64,000 nucleotides of DNA from Saururus chinensis (Eukaryota; Streptophyta; Magnoliopsida; Piperales; Saururaceae), in contig CP141140.1 of the NCBI GenBank assembly GCA_035235625.1, positions 63,914,581-63,978,580 on the forward strand, written 5' to 3'. How positions within the stretch are numbered: the first letter of the stretch is position 1; each line of letters begins with the position of its first letter. The translations under genes and the position numbers were made by a program. The notes below the pieces were generated by a model that did no database searches, had not been told where the DNA came from, and worked only from the letters and a program-made list of their open reading frames with translations. Below, in pieces: positions 13,120 to 24,754 of the stretch.

Positions 13120-15312
13120 GTAAGTCTATTCATACAGACAAACCAGCCTCGATTCTCTACTCCAGAAAGTCACAATCAATTATCTTATTATAGCAAATCT
13201 GCTCTCCTCACTTGGGGAGGAAACCTGTCCTCAAAGGGATGTAAAACCCTTCACTTTTAGATGTAAAACTAATTCGACAAATCTCCGATGTTGCTAATCT
13301 AAAAAACTACACCATCTAATTGATTAATTATAGTTAAACACGAATAATCTTGTCTTAATAAGTTACTCTCATAATGTATGCTACATGATATATATATGTG
13401 AGCGATGCTTAGTAGATGCAAGCATAAGTAAACATACACCAATCAGTCCTATTATATATGACATGGTCTATTTGTGACAAATAAGGTCATGTAAGCATTA
13501 GTAAAAATGCACATACACAGTCATATGCATAGTTGAGCTATAACATGTAAGATGTGGTTCATATATAATTAATGTGATATGTACAAATATTCATACTCTC
13601 ATATGGTCATAAGCTACTAGAGTCATAAAGTAAATACGAAGAATAATTGAAAATATGGCTTTAAGACAAGTAGGACATTATACTAAGCTTAAATATATAT
13701 GGTCATAATTAAGATAAAACATGTGAGACATAAATCATACATAATTACATTAACATGTATGTAGGCATTCGTACTTCAACATGATCATATTCTACTAATA
13801 ACATAAATAAATTATGAAAAAATTATTAAAATTTTACTTAAAATTAAGCATATATTTATTTATCCCCATACTAGCTTAAGTAGATGTTTTAGCATAATCA
13901 CAGTATATAATTCATACATTTTAGAAAAAATAGCAAATAAATTCTAATTAACGTGAAAATTTAAATAAGCCTACATCATAGTTTCATTACAATATAAATG
14001 AATAACATATGAAAATAAATACGAAAAATAATTTTTTTATTTAATTAATTAGACTATGCAGTTTTGCTAGAATTGTTGACCTTCAAATTTATGACTATGC
14101 CATTGACTTATCATGCTCCAAACAACTTAAATTTTTTACAAATGCTCATAATGCATATGTCAATCCATCATAAAATGAATGAACTAAAAATCAAAGGTTT
14201 TGATTCCTAAACTTAGAAATAAAAAATAATTTTATTGTACAATATATATTTTAAAAAATATAATAAGTACATGTAAATTCTAAAAAAAATTAAAAATTAG
14301 GATTACGATCTAGATATGATAATCTAATCCGAGAAAAAAATTTAAGAGTAAAACTCAACAGTAAAAATATCTGAAACATATTTATAAATCCAAAATAGAG
14401 AGTATAAAGGATTCAAGTCATTTTTATTCTTCATGATCATGATTTCATCTACAAACATAGTGTTAAATGTAAGAAAACCTCTTCAAATGAAAACCTTTTA
14501 CGTTAAATAAGATTGTAGACCCTTATTCTCTTTTAAAGCTCAAAGAATCCTTACCCAACAAATTAGGGGTTCATTAACCCTAAACAAAATTCAAACTTTT
14601 TCGCTAAAATTGACTCCAAAACTCTTAATAGAAGGTATATTTAAGATCCTCTTGAGTTAATAACAAAAATCACAAGATGTAGGGTTTTCAAATCAAGATA
14701 AAAGATTGGTTTTGATAGACAAGAAGCCTCTACTCCCAATAGAAGAGGTAAAACATGGATTATTAAGGCAAAATTGAAAGAACAAATAAATGATTAAGAA
14801 AATTTTACCTTAGGATGAGATTTCTTCTTTTGGGAATGGGGGGTAGAGCCCTAGCCTTTCCCAAATATCAGCCCTTCCCTAAATGGGAAAGCGCTAGGGT
14901 TTGTTTTTTTATACTAAGTGACTCATTGGGTTAGAAAAAAACTCATTGGGCTAGGAAAAAAACTCAATAAGCCTTACATGAACCCACATGTGTGCATTTG
15001 ATCTCAAAAACAAAATTAACCAAACCCAAACCCGTTTAAAAAAATCAAGAAAGGGTTGGCAACTGAAGAGGTCAGCCCACCATCTAATATAAACGTGGGG
15101 CCTCGGTGGGGTCCGCTTCCTTGATTATGGAATTTAAATGACAAAATGACTTCAAATTGTAGAAATTAGTGAATTAATGTAGGCACTAATGTTTTTAAAC
15201 TAGAAATGAAAATAAACTCAAGAAATTTATAATTAAACTAACCTATTAAATCAAACTAAAAATAAATAATTTTTACACTAATAAGAAAATATTAAAATTA
15301 GTTGATCTTACA

Positions 15313-15811
15313 TAAGTCCCACACAAGCATGCTACAACTCACGTAGCATATTCAAATGGACGCTCTAACCTGACCTCTATAACTAACAAACATGAGGGTT
15401 GTAACGTAGTATGTAGAGGCCTCTCATGCTACATAGCTACACACGCAACACAGTCTCACCTAGTAGTTATGTGCCATGCTAGGGCCTCTATGTATGTTGG
15501 TTGTAGAGTCTATATGGACCTTGGTTATAAAAACATTTTCCTTTTCAAATCTAAAAACTTATCTTGATCAACTAACTTGACTACAAAAATTTATAATGTT
15601 TTTCAATATTCCTCAAGATGGATAGACTTAAATAAATGTCTTGTAGTACAATCTCATTTATTCACGTGCTTTATAGAATTAGTTTAATTAAAGTCATTTT
15701 AAACACATTACTCAAACTCATTAGGTTATTCCAAGTCTCACCCTTGTCAGTTCCTACACACAGCTAAATAAATGTGTTTATGGGTGGTGTGTCTTATCAT
15801 AGTATTACTAA
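15313..15811. other. Intergenic stretch, no gene seen
   Basis: Contains several GTAGCATG/CATGCTAC-type words (about 15325-15480), resembling the stretch before 40326. It may be an old dispersed repeat. There is no coding signal. Confidence 0.4.
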
Positions 15812-15813
15812 TA

Positions 15814-16014
15814 CTCCCTCAATCCCATATTAATAACTATTTTAAAAAATACTAATTTTTATTGGATGGTGAAACCTATATGTAAGAAAGTAGAAAATAA
15901 GCTTATAATACTTTTTTTCAAGTACCCAATCACTTAAATTAAACAAAATAGAGCTATTAATATGGAACAAATTTTTTTTTATCAAATAGAACTATTAATT
16001 TAGGATGGATAGGG
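15814..16014. mobile_element. Stowaway-type MITE, long form
   Basis: About 200-bp element with termini CTCCCTCAATCCCATATTAAT and, inverted, CCCTATCCATCCTAAATTAAT. It is bordered by TA (15812-15813 and 16015-16016). The internal sequence matches the copy at 16172-16365. Confidence 0.8.
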
Positions 16015-16171
16015 TACTTGTTGATACGTTCCCTCCATCCCAAAATAATTGTCAAATCTAGTAGGACGGAGGAAGTAATAAATTATTTATAACTTGAAAT
16101 TAGTAAAGAGTTGCATAGTGCAAGAGCAAGGTGGAGAATTTGTAGCTCATAAAATCATAAGCTCTTTGATA

Positions 16172-16365
16172 CTCCCTCCATCCCAAATTAATAATTACAT
16201 TTGGAAAATAGTAGTTTTTATTAAATGGTAAAATCTCCATCTACGAGAAAAAAAAAAGTTTATGATACTTTTTTTTAAGTATTAAATCATTTAAATTAAA
16301 TAAAATAGAGTTATTAATATAATTTCTTTTTGCCAAATGGAGCTATTAAGTTAGGATGGAGGGAG
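16172..16365. mobile_element. Stowaway-type MITE, best preserved copy
   Basis: 194 bp, CTCCCTCCATCCC...GGATGGAGGGAG, with TA target duplications at 16170-16171 and 16366-16367. The flanks on both sides (about 16082-16170 and 16368-16440) resemble one another (GAGTT-CATAGTG...GAGCAAGGTG...ACTCTTTGATA), so the MITE sits between two halves of a small tandem duplication. A short Stowaway-like fragment also occurs at about 16030-16078. Confidence 0.9.
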
Positions 16366-16769
16366 TATAAATTATTCTCTGAAGAGTTCCATAGTGTCTG
16401 AGCAAGGTGATCAATTTGAAATCATTAACTCTTTGATATAAATTACTCGTGCATACTCTTTCTTATAAAGAACTTTCAATTTTCATGTCCCAGAATCACA
16501 TCCATCTGCTAATAAATTTCTTTATATTTTTATGAACGTGTTCATATTGACCATGTACCTTGTTTCTTACTTACCCATATGAGAATTTGAAAATTTCTCA
16601 TACATATCTCAGATTTTATGAATTTTTTTCTTTCAATTCTCTCTACCCCTCAATATTTCTCACTACCCTGATTCCAATTTACAGAAGTTTAGCGATGTAA
16701 GACCACTGTAAATTTATTCATATCCTTGCGGTGGCTTGTTACTGCCAAAGAAACTCCAGAACAATGCAT

Positions 16770-17195
16770 TCTCAACTACGCCTGCAGCGGAGAAAGGGTG
16801 GCATGCACCCTTGGTGAATTATTTGGTACTTCATCAGGGACATGCCACCACCAACTGAAGTCTAAAAACATTATGCTCTTAGCCAACTTTGTCACGGTTG
16901 GCACTCACGGTAAAGTCTTTAGTTAATTGGCAGTGCCATACCACAATGAAATGAATTGCATAAGAATTACACTCTAGATTCTCAGAGAGCCTTGTTGCAG
17001 TTGGCACCAACCGTACAATCTTTAATAAAGTTGGTGAGGGTATGCCACAGCGAAAGGAATTCTAGAAGACTTGCACTCTTGGTTCTCAGCCAGCCTCCTT
17101 GATGTCGCCGTGAGTTCTTTGGTAATTTGGCAGGTGCATGCCACTGCCAAATGAATTCTAGAAGCCTTGTGCACTCTTCTCATGAGCAGCGTTGT
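16770..17195. repeat. Diverged tandem repeat, about 100-105-bp units
   Basis: About four units, each with a GTTGGCA/TTGGCAG core, a TGCCAC(C) word and a GAATTCTAGAAG...CACTCTT...CTCAGAG-like tail. It is GC-richer than its surroundings. I saw no coding signal. It could be a subterminal array of a DNA transposon, but no matching termini were found. Confidence 0.6.
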
Positions 17196-18537
17196 GGAGG
17201 AAGATGGAACGGTAGAGCCTCTTCTTTTCGTTTGGGATAACAAGGAAGGAATATATTTGGGGGACGCATTGGGTAGGGGGTAAATATAAAACTAAAAATA
17301 TATCGAATTTGATATGAAACCGGGTACCATATAGATGCGTTCTATTTATTTACCTCAATATATTTTTCTTTTAATTCTTCTCCCACTTTTCAATCTTATT
17401 AACTTTTTTAAGTCTTTTTTACGCAATTAAATAATTCAATCTTGTTGCATGTGCCTTTTTTTGTTTGAAAAATGTAAGGTTGTGTTTATATAACTAATTA
17501 TATAATGAAAATGCTACTTATTCTTGCAGCAGGTTTGTGTGCAATGTACCCATAGTTATGGGCAGGTTCCATGTCTATCCATTCCCGCGTATGTCGAGTC
17601 TAAGAGTGTAGCATTAGTCTTTATTGCATAGTAGAGAGAGACAGAGTTTGGCGCACCCTAGTTTTACAAATCACATGTCGAGCAACTGCTTTTTATTACA
17701 AAAATGCTCAGAAGGCAAGTAGAGTGACAACACCCCTAGGCATGCCCGCGTCTTGTTCGGTTGTTCCCTTGTCTTCTTTCACTCCACTACTGTCTATTCT
17801 TTCGCGTCATGTTCCCTTGTCTTCTTCACTTCATTTTAGCCTATGAGTTACATGAATTTCTCCACTCTCTTCAGTAGTGATATCGATTGCGCCACATCTC
17901 AACCTAGAAAAATTATCCAGTGGATCACTTCCACAAGTCACGAGGTGGATAGGCCCGTTTAACACGTTTTAATATATTTCACATAGATATGAGTAATTTT
18001 AAGTATGAATAGTGATATTTTCACTACAAAAATATTTACAAAAACTTACATAAGAATTTTGATGGGATTTTATAAGTGGGTCGTACACAATGTTTACATG
18101 AGTTCACTTATCTAGACCAATTAAATTCATGTGTGAGTTTTTTATGTATAATTTTGATGTAAAAATATTATTTTTCTTTAAGTATTAATTTTATTTTTTG
18201 TTAGAAAAAGAATGGACTTACCTATGGCCACGTAGTATAACCATTCTAGTAAATACTTTCTCCTCCAACTAATTTTCCCCAAGACATTGATCTTAAGAAG
18301 AAAAAAAACACTCCATAATCTCCTATCTTTATTGTCCAAGAAGAATTCTCTTCCATTTAATATTTTTTTCTCCTCTCCTCTATCCACATTGTTTCTCTTT
18401 CCTCTATGACTTACCATTAAGTTTTGAATGAGGCTATATGAACCTTAATAATCCCCCCAATACCCTAATAACCCCATAAACCTCCTTATAAATTTATGAA
18501 TAAAATGGGATATTGAGGGGATTATTTGGGTGCATAT
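17196..18537. repeat. Non-coding stretch holding the first copy of a duplicated segment
   Basis: 17241-17550 is a direct repeat of 28121-28510 (GGAAGGAATATATTTGGGGG...). 17665-18430 resembles 24755-25110. No gene is visible. The stretch ends with CATAT (18533-18537), the left target-site copy of the next LTR. Confidence 0.6.
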
Positions 18538-18989
18538 TGTAAGGTCCCTGATTTTTCTATGATTTTTTGTAATTTTTTTGGTCATTTTTGACAGGAAAAT
18601 GTGACGCTTCATCGTATGTATATTTGTATATTTTCCCTATATTTATACCCATAGAGTCGGGTGTGGGGCTTATCGCGGGCCGCAGGCCTCACTGAGCACT
18701 TTCGGCTCGAATTTTAGAGGTTCGACGCGTAACTAGTGAGTTAACGAGCGTTGAAGATACGTTTGGGAAAAAAAAGAAAAAAGTAAAAAGAAAAAAGGAT
18801 CGGGATCGCCCGCCCCGATCCAGAACCTCATGGATTTGTGAACAGTGCGCCGCCCCCCCCCCTTTCCATCTGTTCCATGTGCCCAGCCGCCAGCAGGCCG
18901 TAGGACGCCAGCACAGGCTCCGCACCGGCGGTCCGACACCGAGGGGCCACTGCCCCGGCCGCCCACGGCCGCGCCGCCTCCTCCCCCGG

Positions 18990-19660
18990 TTTGCCCTCTC
19001 TCCCCTCTGTTTTGTGATTCCGCCGCCGCTGTGGGCCGGCGAGGGCCGGCTGGCTGCCCATGGTTCCGCCCTGGGCTAGCGACGGTGGGAGGACACCTCT
19101 CCCGGTCCCAGACGACCTCTCCTCCATCGTCCCGCTCCATTTCTCCCCACTACCTCTGTTTTCCGCCCCCCTTCTGTCGACTTCGCCGGCCGGCTTCCGC
19201 TGCCGTTGGATGGCCCGGCTGGGCTCCGTCCGGCACCGCCTTACTCCGGCGACGGCGAGGAGCTACTCCTCCCGGCCCAGTGGGCCTCTGCTCCGCCGCC
19301 TTGCCCCTCTTTCCCCCTCTCTGCCCTGTTTTCGCCGAAGCTTTGTTTGGATGAATTGGGGGCCGCCAGCGGTGAGCCACGGCCGACGGACCTCCATCCG
19401 GCCCCGCCTTGGTCCGGCGACGGCATTGGGCCATCTCTCCCAGCCCTGGTCGGCCTCCCTGCGACTCCATCATTCTCCCCATCTCCTCCCCTGTTTGCCA
19501 CTGCCAGTGCATTGCCTTGATCAGACAGTGGCCGGTGGCTGTGAGATACGACCATCGGGACCTTTGTTCGACTCCTTCGTGGTCCAGCGAAGGCAGTGGA
19601 CCACCCTACCCAGCCCGGTTCCATCCCCTTTGTCGTCCCCTACTCCGGCCAGTACGCTTT
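18990..19660. repeat. GC-rich tandem repeat, about 150-170-bp units
   Basis: Four diverged units start with CTGTTTT/CTGTTTG near 19006, 19154, 19326 and 19492, each followed by a CCGGCGACGGC-like word and a CCTCTC...CCCAGCCC-like tract. It explains the long open frames here. Confidence 0.6.
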
Positions 19661-21324
19661 GTCGTACAATTTTCCAGTGGGCTGGCACCGCCATCGTTGG
19701 CAGGTGAGGGTGACTTGACCACCGTGGGCTCTGCCCCGGCCTGGCGATGGCCCAGGAACGGCCCCACCCACCTGGACCGATTCAGCCTCCGTCCCCATGG
19801 CCGCTCCACCCTTATCGATTTTCCCCGGTCAGCCCCTCTGTGTTTGGTTTTTGACGCCATCGGCATTGGCCAGTAGTGGCCGAATGGCCACCGAGAATTC
19901 CACCTCAGTCTAGTAACGACTAGAGACGGTCTCACCTCTCACGGCTTGATCGCCTATGACACGTGCTCCTCCCTTTGGCTCACAACCCTAGCTATTCCGC
20001 TCACTAGCATATTTGCCCATTGACCCCTCTTGCCCATTTTACGCCGTTGGTACCGGACGGCCTTTGGCAAGAGTTTGTATGTCTTACTTTGACGGAAGGT
20101 GGACGAGTTCACCTGCACAGGCCTTAGCTAGTGACAGCCTTGTGGCCTTTGCTCGACCCTGAACCCTCCCCTTGCCCTATACCGTGCGAGATGCACAGCC
20201 GCCCGCACCATGGGTATTGGTTGTGGGTGGCGATCGACGATGTCGCCGCTTAGATTGGCCACCGCTAGGGCCTTAGCCCTGTTGGCTTTTGTGGGCCTTG
20301 GGTCGTCTCCGTTCAGCCCTCTCCGCCGCCCTTTTGGGTTGCGTGTGCATGTGGCCATGCATGTACTTCTGGGTTTAGGCACTGCATTTGTGCCGCCTGA
20401 CCATCGGATGGCTTTGCCATCGAGTGGAGTAGACACATAGCCCTCCACCACCTCTCCTTTGTTCTCGAGCATTGCCCCACGCTCTCTGCCCTTATGTGGG
20501 CCCTTGTTGACACAAATCGTCGCCGTTGGGTGCTGTCCATGGCTGATTTCAACGTCTTTGTGGTCGGCTGAGCACGTCTTAGCCACCGGCCGATCTTCAG
20601 TGTACACCATCAATATTTGATCGCACCGCCACATATGTTGGCACGATATTTCTCCCGGCCACCCTAGTGTGTCGCCGTGGATCACGGGTTTTACCGCATT
20701 GATTTCTAACACCCTATTTGGCCGTGATTGTTTCCAGCACTTCTTAAAATCCTCAGTACAGCAGCTCTCTCATCCAGGCAACGGTTTTGACTGCCAACTC
20801 CGCTGCCGACGCCGCCACCATCGTGTGCTCGCCATCAAACGTCATGATTACGAGGTAGGGGAGCTTTGAACTAGTAAATTCATGAAGCATGCTTTAAATG
20901 AGTAGCAACATGCTAGGATTGTATGATTCCATGCTTGGATGTTAAATAACGATCCGATTGCATGATGTGCGTGTAAGCATGATTGTATGGTGTGATTGAT
21001 ATGCATGAGATGTATGCACGTTTTATAGATGTGGATTATGTATGCGCTAGCGATGGCTAGCAAATATGTCAGTATGCTACATATAGATTATGCCTGTGCT
21101 AGTGATGGCTAGCGTGCATGTTTGTAAGTTACGTATATATGACCGTATATGTATATTATACGTATGTGTGAGACATACGTATGTATGATGACTATTGCTT
21201 ATGATATGGTTACGTGTAAGTGTATGTGGGCAGAGGTATGGGCGATGGACAGTAAGAGGTGATAGAGACTTTGTCTGGATTTGGATAGGGATGTGTAAGC
21301 ATATATGTGGGTGTACGACTGTAA

Positions 21325-21470
21325 GTGTATGAGTATGAGCACGACTGTAAGCGTATGAGTATGAGCACGACTGTAAGAGTATGAGTATGAGTAAGACTGT
21401 ACGAGTAAGGTCGTACGAGTATGATTGTACGAGTAAGGTCGTACAAGTATATGTATGTTGTACTAGTATG
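21325..21470. repeat. Short tandem repeats of GTATGAGTATGAGCACGACT and GTACGAGTAAGGTC type
   Basis: About 30-bp units grade into shorter GTACGAGTA units. A comparable stretch in the opposite orientation occurs at about 42835-43075 in the sister element (TTACTCTTACACTTAC-like words). Confidence 0.75.
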
Positions 21471-21535
21471 CATCAGTGGTACAAGTAAGTTTGTATGACC
21501 CTGGGTAAGGGTGCTTGTGTAAGTTTGATTTGATA

Positions 21536-21619
21536 GTATGATTTTGGTACGATGGTGCCTTTGGTATGATTTTGGCACGATGGTGCCTTTGGTATGATCT
21601 TGGCACGTTGGTGCATTTG
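21536..21619. repeat. 28-bp tandem repeat, three units
   Basis: Units at 21536-21563, 21564-21591 and 21592-21619, each GTATGATTTTGGCACGATGG plus eight further bases, with a few substitutions. It lies inside the LTR-like element. Confidence 0.9.
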
Positions 21620-22287
21620 GTATGTTTGTATGCGTATGAGCATGATATTGATATGCCTATCTGCTTCATGTTTAAGTTGCATGAACGCATGTATTTATGA
21701 ACTTATTGAGTTCACCGTTTGGGATTTTCCCTATTGGGTATTTTTCTATTGAGTATGAAAATACTCATTACCCTACTTTTTAGCCCCGTTGTACGGGAGG
21801 TTTTGCAGGTTGTACGGAGAGCTCCTGAAGATGGATGCTCGCTTCCAAGGTGGATTGATTCTCTTGGACTCAGGTATATGCTTCACTCACTGCGAGTTTA
21901 ATTGTGTCACGATCCGATGTATTGGGTGAGACGAGACATTAAGATGTTTATCTTTCTGGACTTTCATTGGGATTCGTCTGTGGACTGTTATGGGACTTGC
22001 ACTCAGGGATGCCTGGGAGTGATTTGTATTTAAAGTCTATAATCATAGCAATTTATTCGTACGTGTGTTTTCGAGTAGCGCCTGAAGATATTTGCTTTGG
22101 CCGTACGATGTTTGAAAGTATGATGAAAATATTTAAATGGAAAATGGATATTTATTGTTTTAAATTATAAACTGTTTTATCAGGTTTTGATTTCGTCATT
22201 TTTCCTCCGATTTACAGACGTTATATTGCAAAAAATTTCTGTGAATTTTAAGGAAAATGTGTGAAAAATTTCGGGCGTTACACATAT

Positions 22288-22936
22288 TGCCTCATTCTTA
22301 AGTTTTCTGGTGATCAAACATATGCACTTTAAGTTTTAGGGCAAAGTGAAGAAGGCAACAAGAAGAAGCCTTCAAGTTTGTCATACAAGTAAAGGCATTA
22401 TGCAAGCATGGAAATTTGTTTCAGATATTAGATATATATCTATTGATAAGTTAGAGAGGCATCATGGCATGGAATTTGTATCGGATATCAAAAGTATATT
22501 GGTTGGCCAGAGATACATGATATCCTAGATATATCAATAATGCCATGTAAAATGATACTAGATCTAAAATAGGGGTTTTACATGTATTTTCATAATCTAA
22601 TGTTTAGAGGTAGTAATTCTTAACTTAGACAAGCATGGGCTTGTGAAAAAAAATTTATACTAACATAACTTTAAATAGGATGCTGATAGTCATACACCGA
22701 ATCTATCCAACAAAACCTGACACAATTGAACTGAGAAAAGTGGACCTCATATGACTAGGGGATTCACTTTTATCTATACAACTAAAATTTGGCTGTAAGG
22801 TTTTAATGGATAGATTTGGTGTAGGGATCATTTTCCTTTATGATAATGGTGACCTAATAAAAGGTACTCAACAAGTAAAAGTAGAATGCGTATTAAAATC
22901 TAGAAACACTAATATTTGTATCAAATAAGCATAGGA
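22288..22936. repeat. First copy of duplicated segment, middle part
   Basis: Non-coding. It resembles 25110-25540 in order and orientation: CATGCAAGCATGGAA, ATGTAAAATGATA, GATAATGGTG, then TCTAGAAACACTAATATT. The copies differ by many substitutions and small indels. Confidence 0.6.
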
Positions 22937-23133
22937 TTCATCAAACTGGCCAACTTGCCTCGGCTCGAACTATACTCAACTCGAACTCGACTCAAGCTCA
23001 AATAGGCTTTAATTGAGTTCGAGCATACCCTACTCGAATCAGCTTAGCTCTTATGAAACTCAAACTCAACTTGGCCTTAAGCTTGAACTAGAACTCAAAT
23101 ATGATGTTAAAATTGTATAAAATAATGTACATA

Positions 23134-23236
23134 CTCCATCGTCCCATATAAATTGCTTAATTCAATTTTTCAGAATAAACTGATTTTAGTTCATTCTAAA
23201 AACCCAAATGGAGCTATTAATATGAAATGAAGGGAG
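23134..23236. mobile_element. Stowaway-type MITE, short form
   Basis: 103 bp, CTCCATCGTCCCAT...ATGAAGGGAG, with TA on both sides (23132-23133 and 23237-23238). Confidence 0.85.
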
Positions 23237-23249
23237 TATAAAATAAATA

Positions 23250-23288
<39 letters not shown>

Positions 23289-23445
23289 ATATAATTATTA
23301 ATTTAAATATACATTTATGATGTAGCACACACATACACACACACACATATATATTTCATTAAATTGAAATAAAGATATATAATTTAATTTTATGTATGCT
23401 ATATATTTTTTTAAAGTAAAAGTTTTGGAGACAAACACTAATATA

Positions 23446-23547
23446 CTTTCTTTGTCTTATATTAATAGCTCAATTTAATTTTTTAAAATAAATTAATTTT
23501 AATTTATTTTGAAAAACTAGATGGAGCTTTAATTTGGGACGGGGGAG
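23446..23547. mobile_element. Stowaway-type MITE, short form, diverged TIR
   Basis: 102 bp, CTTTCTTTGTCTTATATTAAT...AATTTGGGACGGGGGAG between TA dinucleotides. The left terminus has decayed. Confidence 0.7.
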
Positions 23548-24260
23548 TATATACATACATACAATACACATATGATGTATTTTAAAATTTATATTTATCA
23601 TAAAATATAACTAAATAAAATATATAAACATATCTAAAAAATATTAATTTAACTTTGATATTGCACTATGATACTTAAGAACTCTTGCAAAGTTTGAAAC
23701 GAAAGCTAAGGATTGAGGAAATGCATAATGTCATAACCCTAAACAAGATTTATAAAACGGTACATAATTGGCTTTACAATCTCTCACACACAATTGGCTA
23801 CTCATCTACTCTTGGCAGGAGCACCATACTTAAGAAGTTATCATCAGCCTCATTCCACCTATCTTAATTAATTATTTCTCTTTTTGCATGTACTTCAAAA
23901 AAAATTTATGCATACCAAGGGTCTTTAATCGGGTTTCTACTTTTTTATTTATTTATGTGATTTATATATATGCAAAGCGAGGAAAATGATGATGTTTCCT
24001 TTTTAGAGAATATTTATTATTATTTAATAGCAAAAATATCTTATTATGCAGGATATTTCATAATCTAGATATAGATATTTTTACTTTTTTTTATGTGAGA
24101 TCAAGCTTCTACTTGGGCTTGTAATCCACATATTAAAGTTCAAGTTTGTACTCGAGCTAAGCTTTATATATTCATTTTAAGCCGAGTTCGAGCTAAAACT
24201 TTTGGGGAGAGTTCAAGTAAGCTTAGCGAGCCTAATACTCGCTCTTTAACACTCTTACAT

Positions 24261-24754
24261 AAGAATAAACTTAAATAACATAGTAAACGCCAAAAAGCGA
24301 AAAACATAATAGGTCGGGATAAGAAGTCAGCAACACATATATTAATAGTAATGAGTGGCGTGCAGGTTGAAAGCTTTCATGGTCGTGATATGATTGAGCG
24401 TAAAAGGAATCTAAATAGGCACAATATTGCTCTCAAGGCATACTCTGATATTCACGTATGTAATCTAATACGTGGTGCCCATACTACTCGCAACGCATAT
24501 GTGGTCAATGGAGGGGAGGGGGTGGTGAATAGGGACTCCCCAAAAAAGATTAACGTCACTTGACAATCAACCAACCAGCTTATATGCCACAAGAAAAACA
24601 ACTTGCTACAACAATCAACTCAAATCATCGACACACACATGCATCAACAAGAATCTTTTACATAGCACACGGACGTTCATCGGGAGTACAAGTACAAAAC
24701 ATAAATGGCAAGTGGGTACTATGGACAACCAAGTCAAATGACCTTAGTATTACA
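24261..24754. repeat. First copy of duplicated segment, right part
   Basis: 24300-24680 resembles 25590-25970 (GTGCAGGTTGAAAG, TGATATGATTG, AATAGG-ATTCCC, ATCAACCAA, TCAACAAGAATC-like words in the same order). Short open frames here are not conserved between the two copies, which argues against coding. Confidence 0.6.

Larger units (their letters stand above)
8266..15312 (-). mobile_element. Solo LTR-like element carrying two nested LTR insertions
   Basis: Read on the minus strand, it starts TGTAAGATCAACTAAT at 15312 and ends at 8266 in CA. TAAGT occurs immediately outside both ends (8261-8265 and 15313-15317), a 5-bp TSD. Removing the insertions 8761-10992 and 11390-13119 leaves about 3.1 kb. 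No gag or pol frame is present. Part of 8380-8600 is an inverted match to 10560-10830 inside the nested plus-strand copy (both hold the CACCTGCATGA...ACAACATACA motif), so the two belong to one family. It looks like a solo LTR, or the LTR of a non-coding (LARD-like) retrotransposon. Confidence 0.75.
18538..22282 (+). mobile_element. 3.75-kb solo LTR-like element with GC-rich tandem core
   Basis: Begins TGTAAGGTCCCTGATTTTTC and ends TTTCGGGCGTTACA, with CATAT duplicated on both sides (18533-18537 and 22283-22287). 18840-20850 is GC-rich and yields many overlapping proline- and arginine-rich frames on both strands, which are compositional artefacts. It has four internal repeat zones (18990-19660, 20990-21115, 21325-21470, 21536-21619). 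About 20815-20940 and 22160-22282 match, inverted, 44530-44625 and 42182-42300, so the element at 42182 is a sister copy. There is no gag/pol. Solo LTR of a long-LTR gypsy or LARD-type element is the likeliest reading. Confidence 0.8.
22937..24260. mobile_element. Probable non-autonomous DNA transposon interrupting the duplicated segment
   Basis: About 1.3 kb present in the first copy of the duplication but missing from the second (25540-25560), so it behaves as an insertion. Both ends are rich in inverted CTCGAACTCGA/GAGTTCGAGCT words, a style common in plant hAT MITEs. I could not fix the TSD. It contains two Stowaway MITEs and an (AT)n run at 23254-23283. A 60-codon frame at 23685 is not convincing. 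Confidence 0.45.

Noticed and set aside
18022..18034. CACTACAAAAATA, like the terminus of a CACTA transposon
   Set aside because: No inverted partner TTTTTGTAGTG at a sensible distance, no 3-bp TSD and no transposase. The match is too short to support an element.
18845..20712. Long open frames rich in Pro, Arg, Ser and Ala on both strands
   Set aside because: They overlap in several frames, follow a GC-rich tandem repeat inside a non-coding LTR-like element and show no domain or splice structure.
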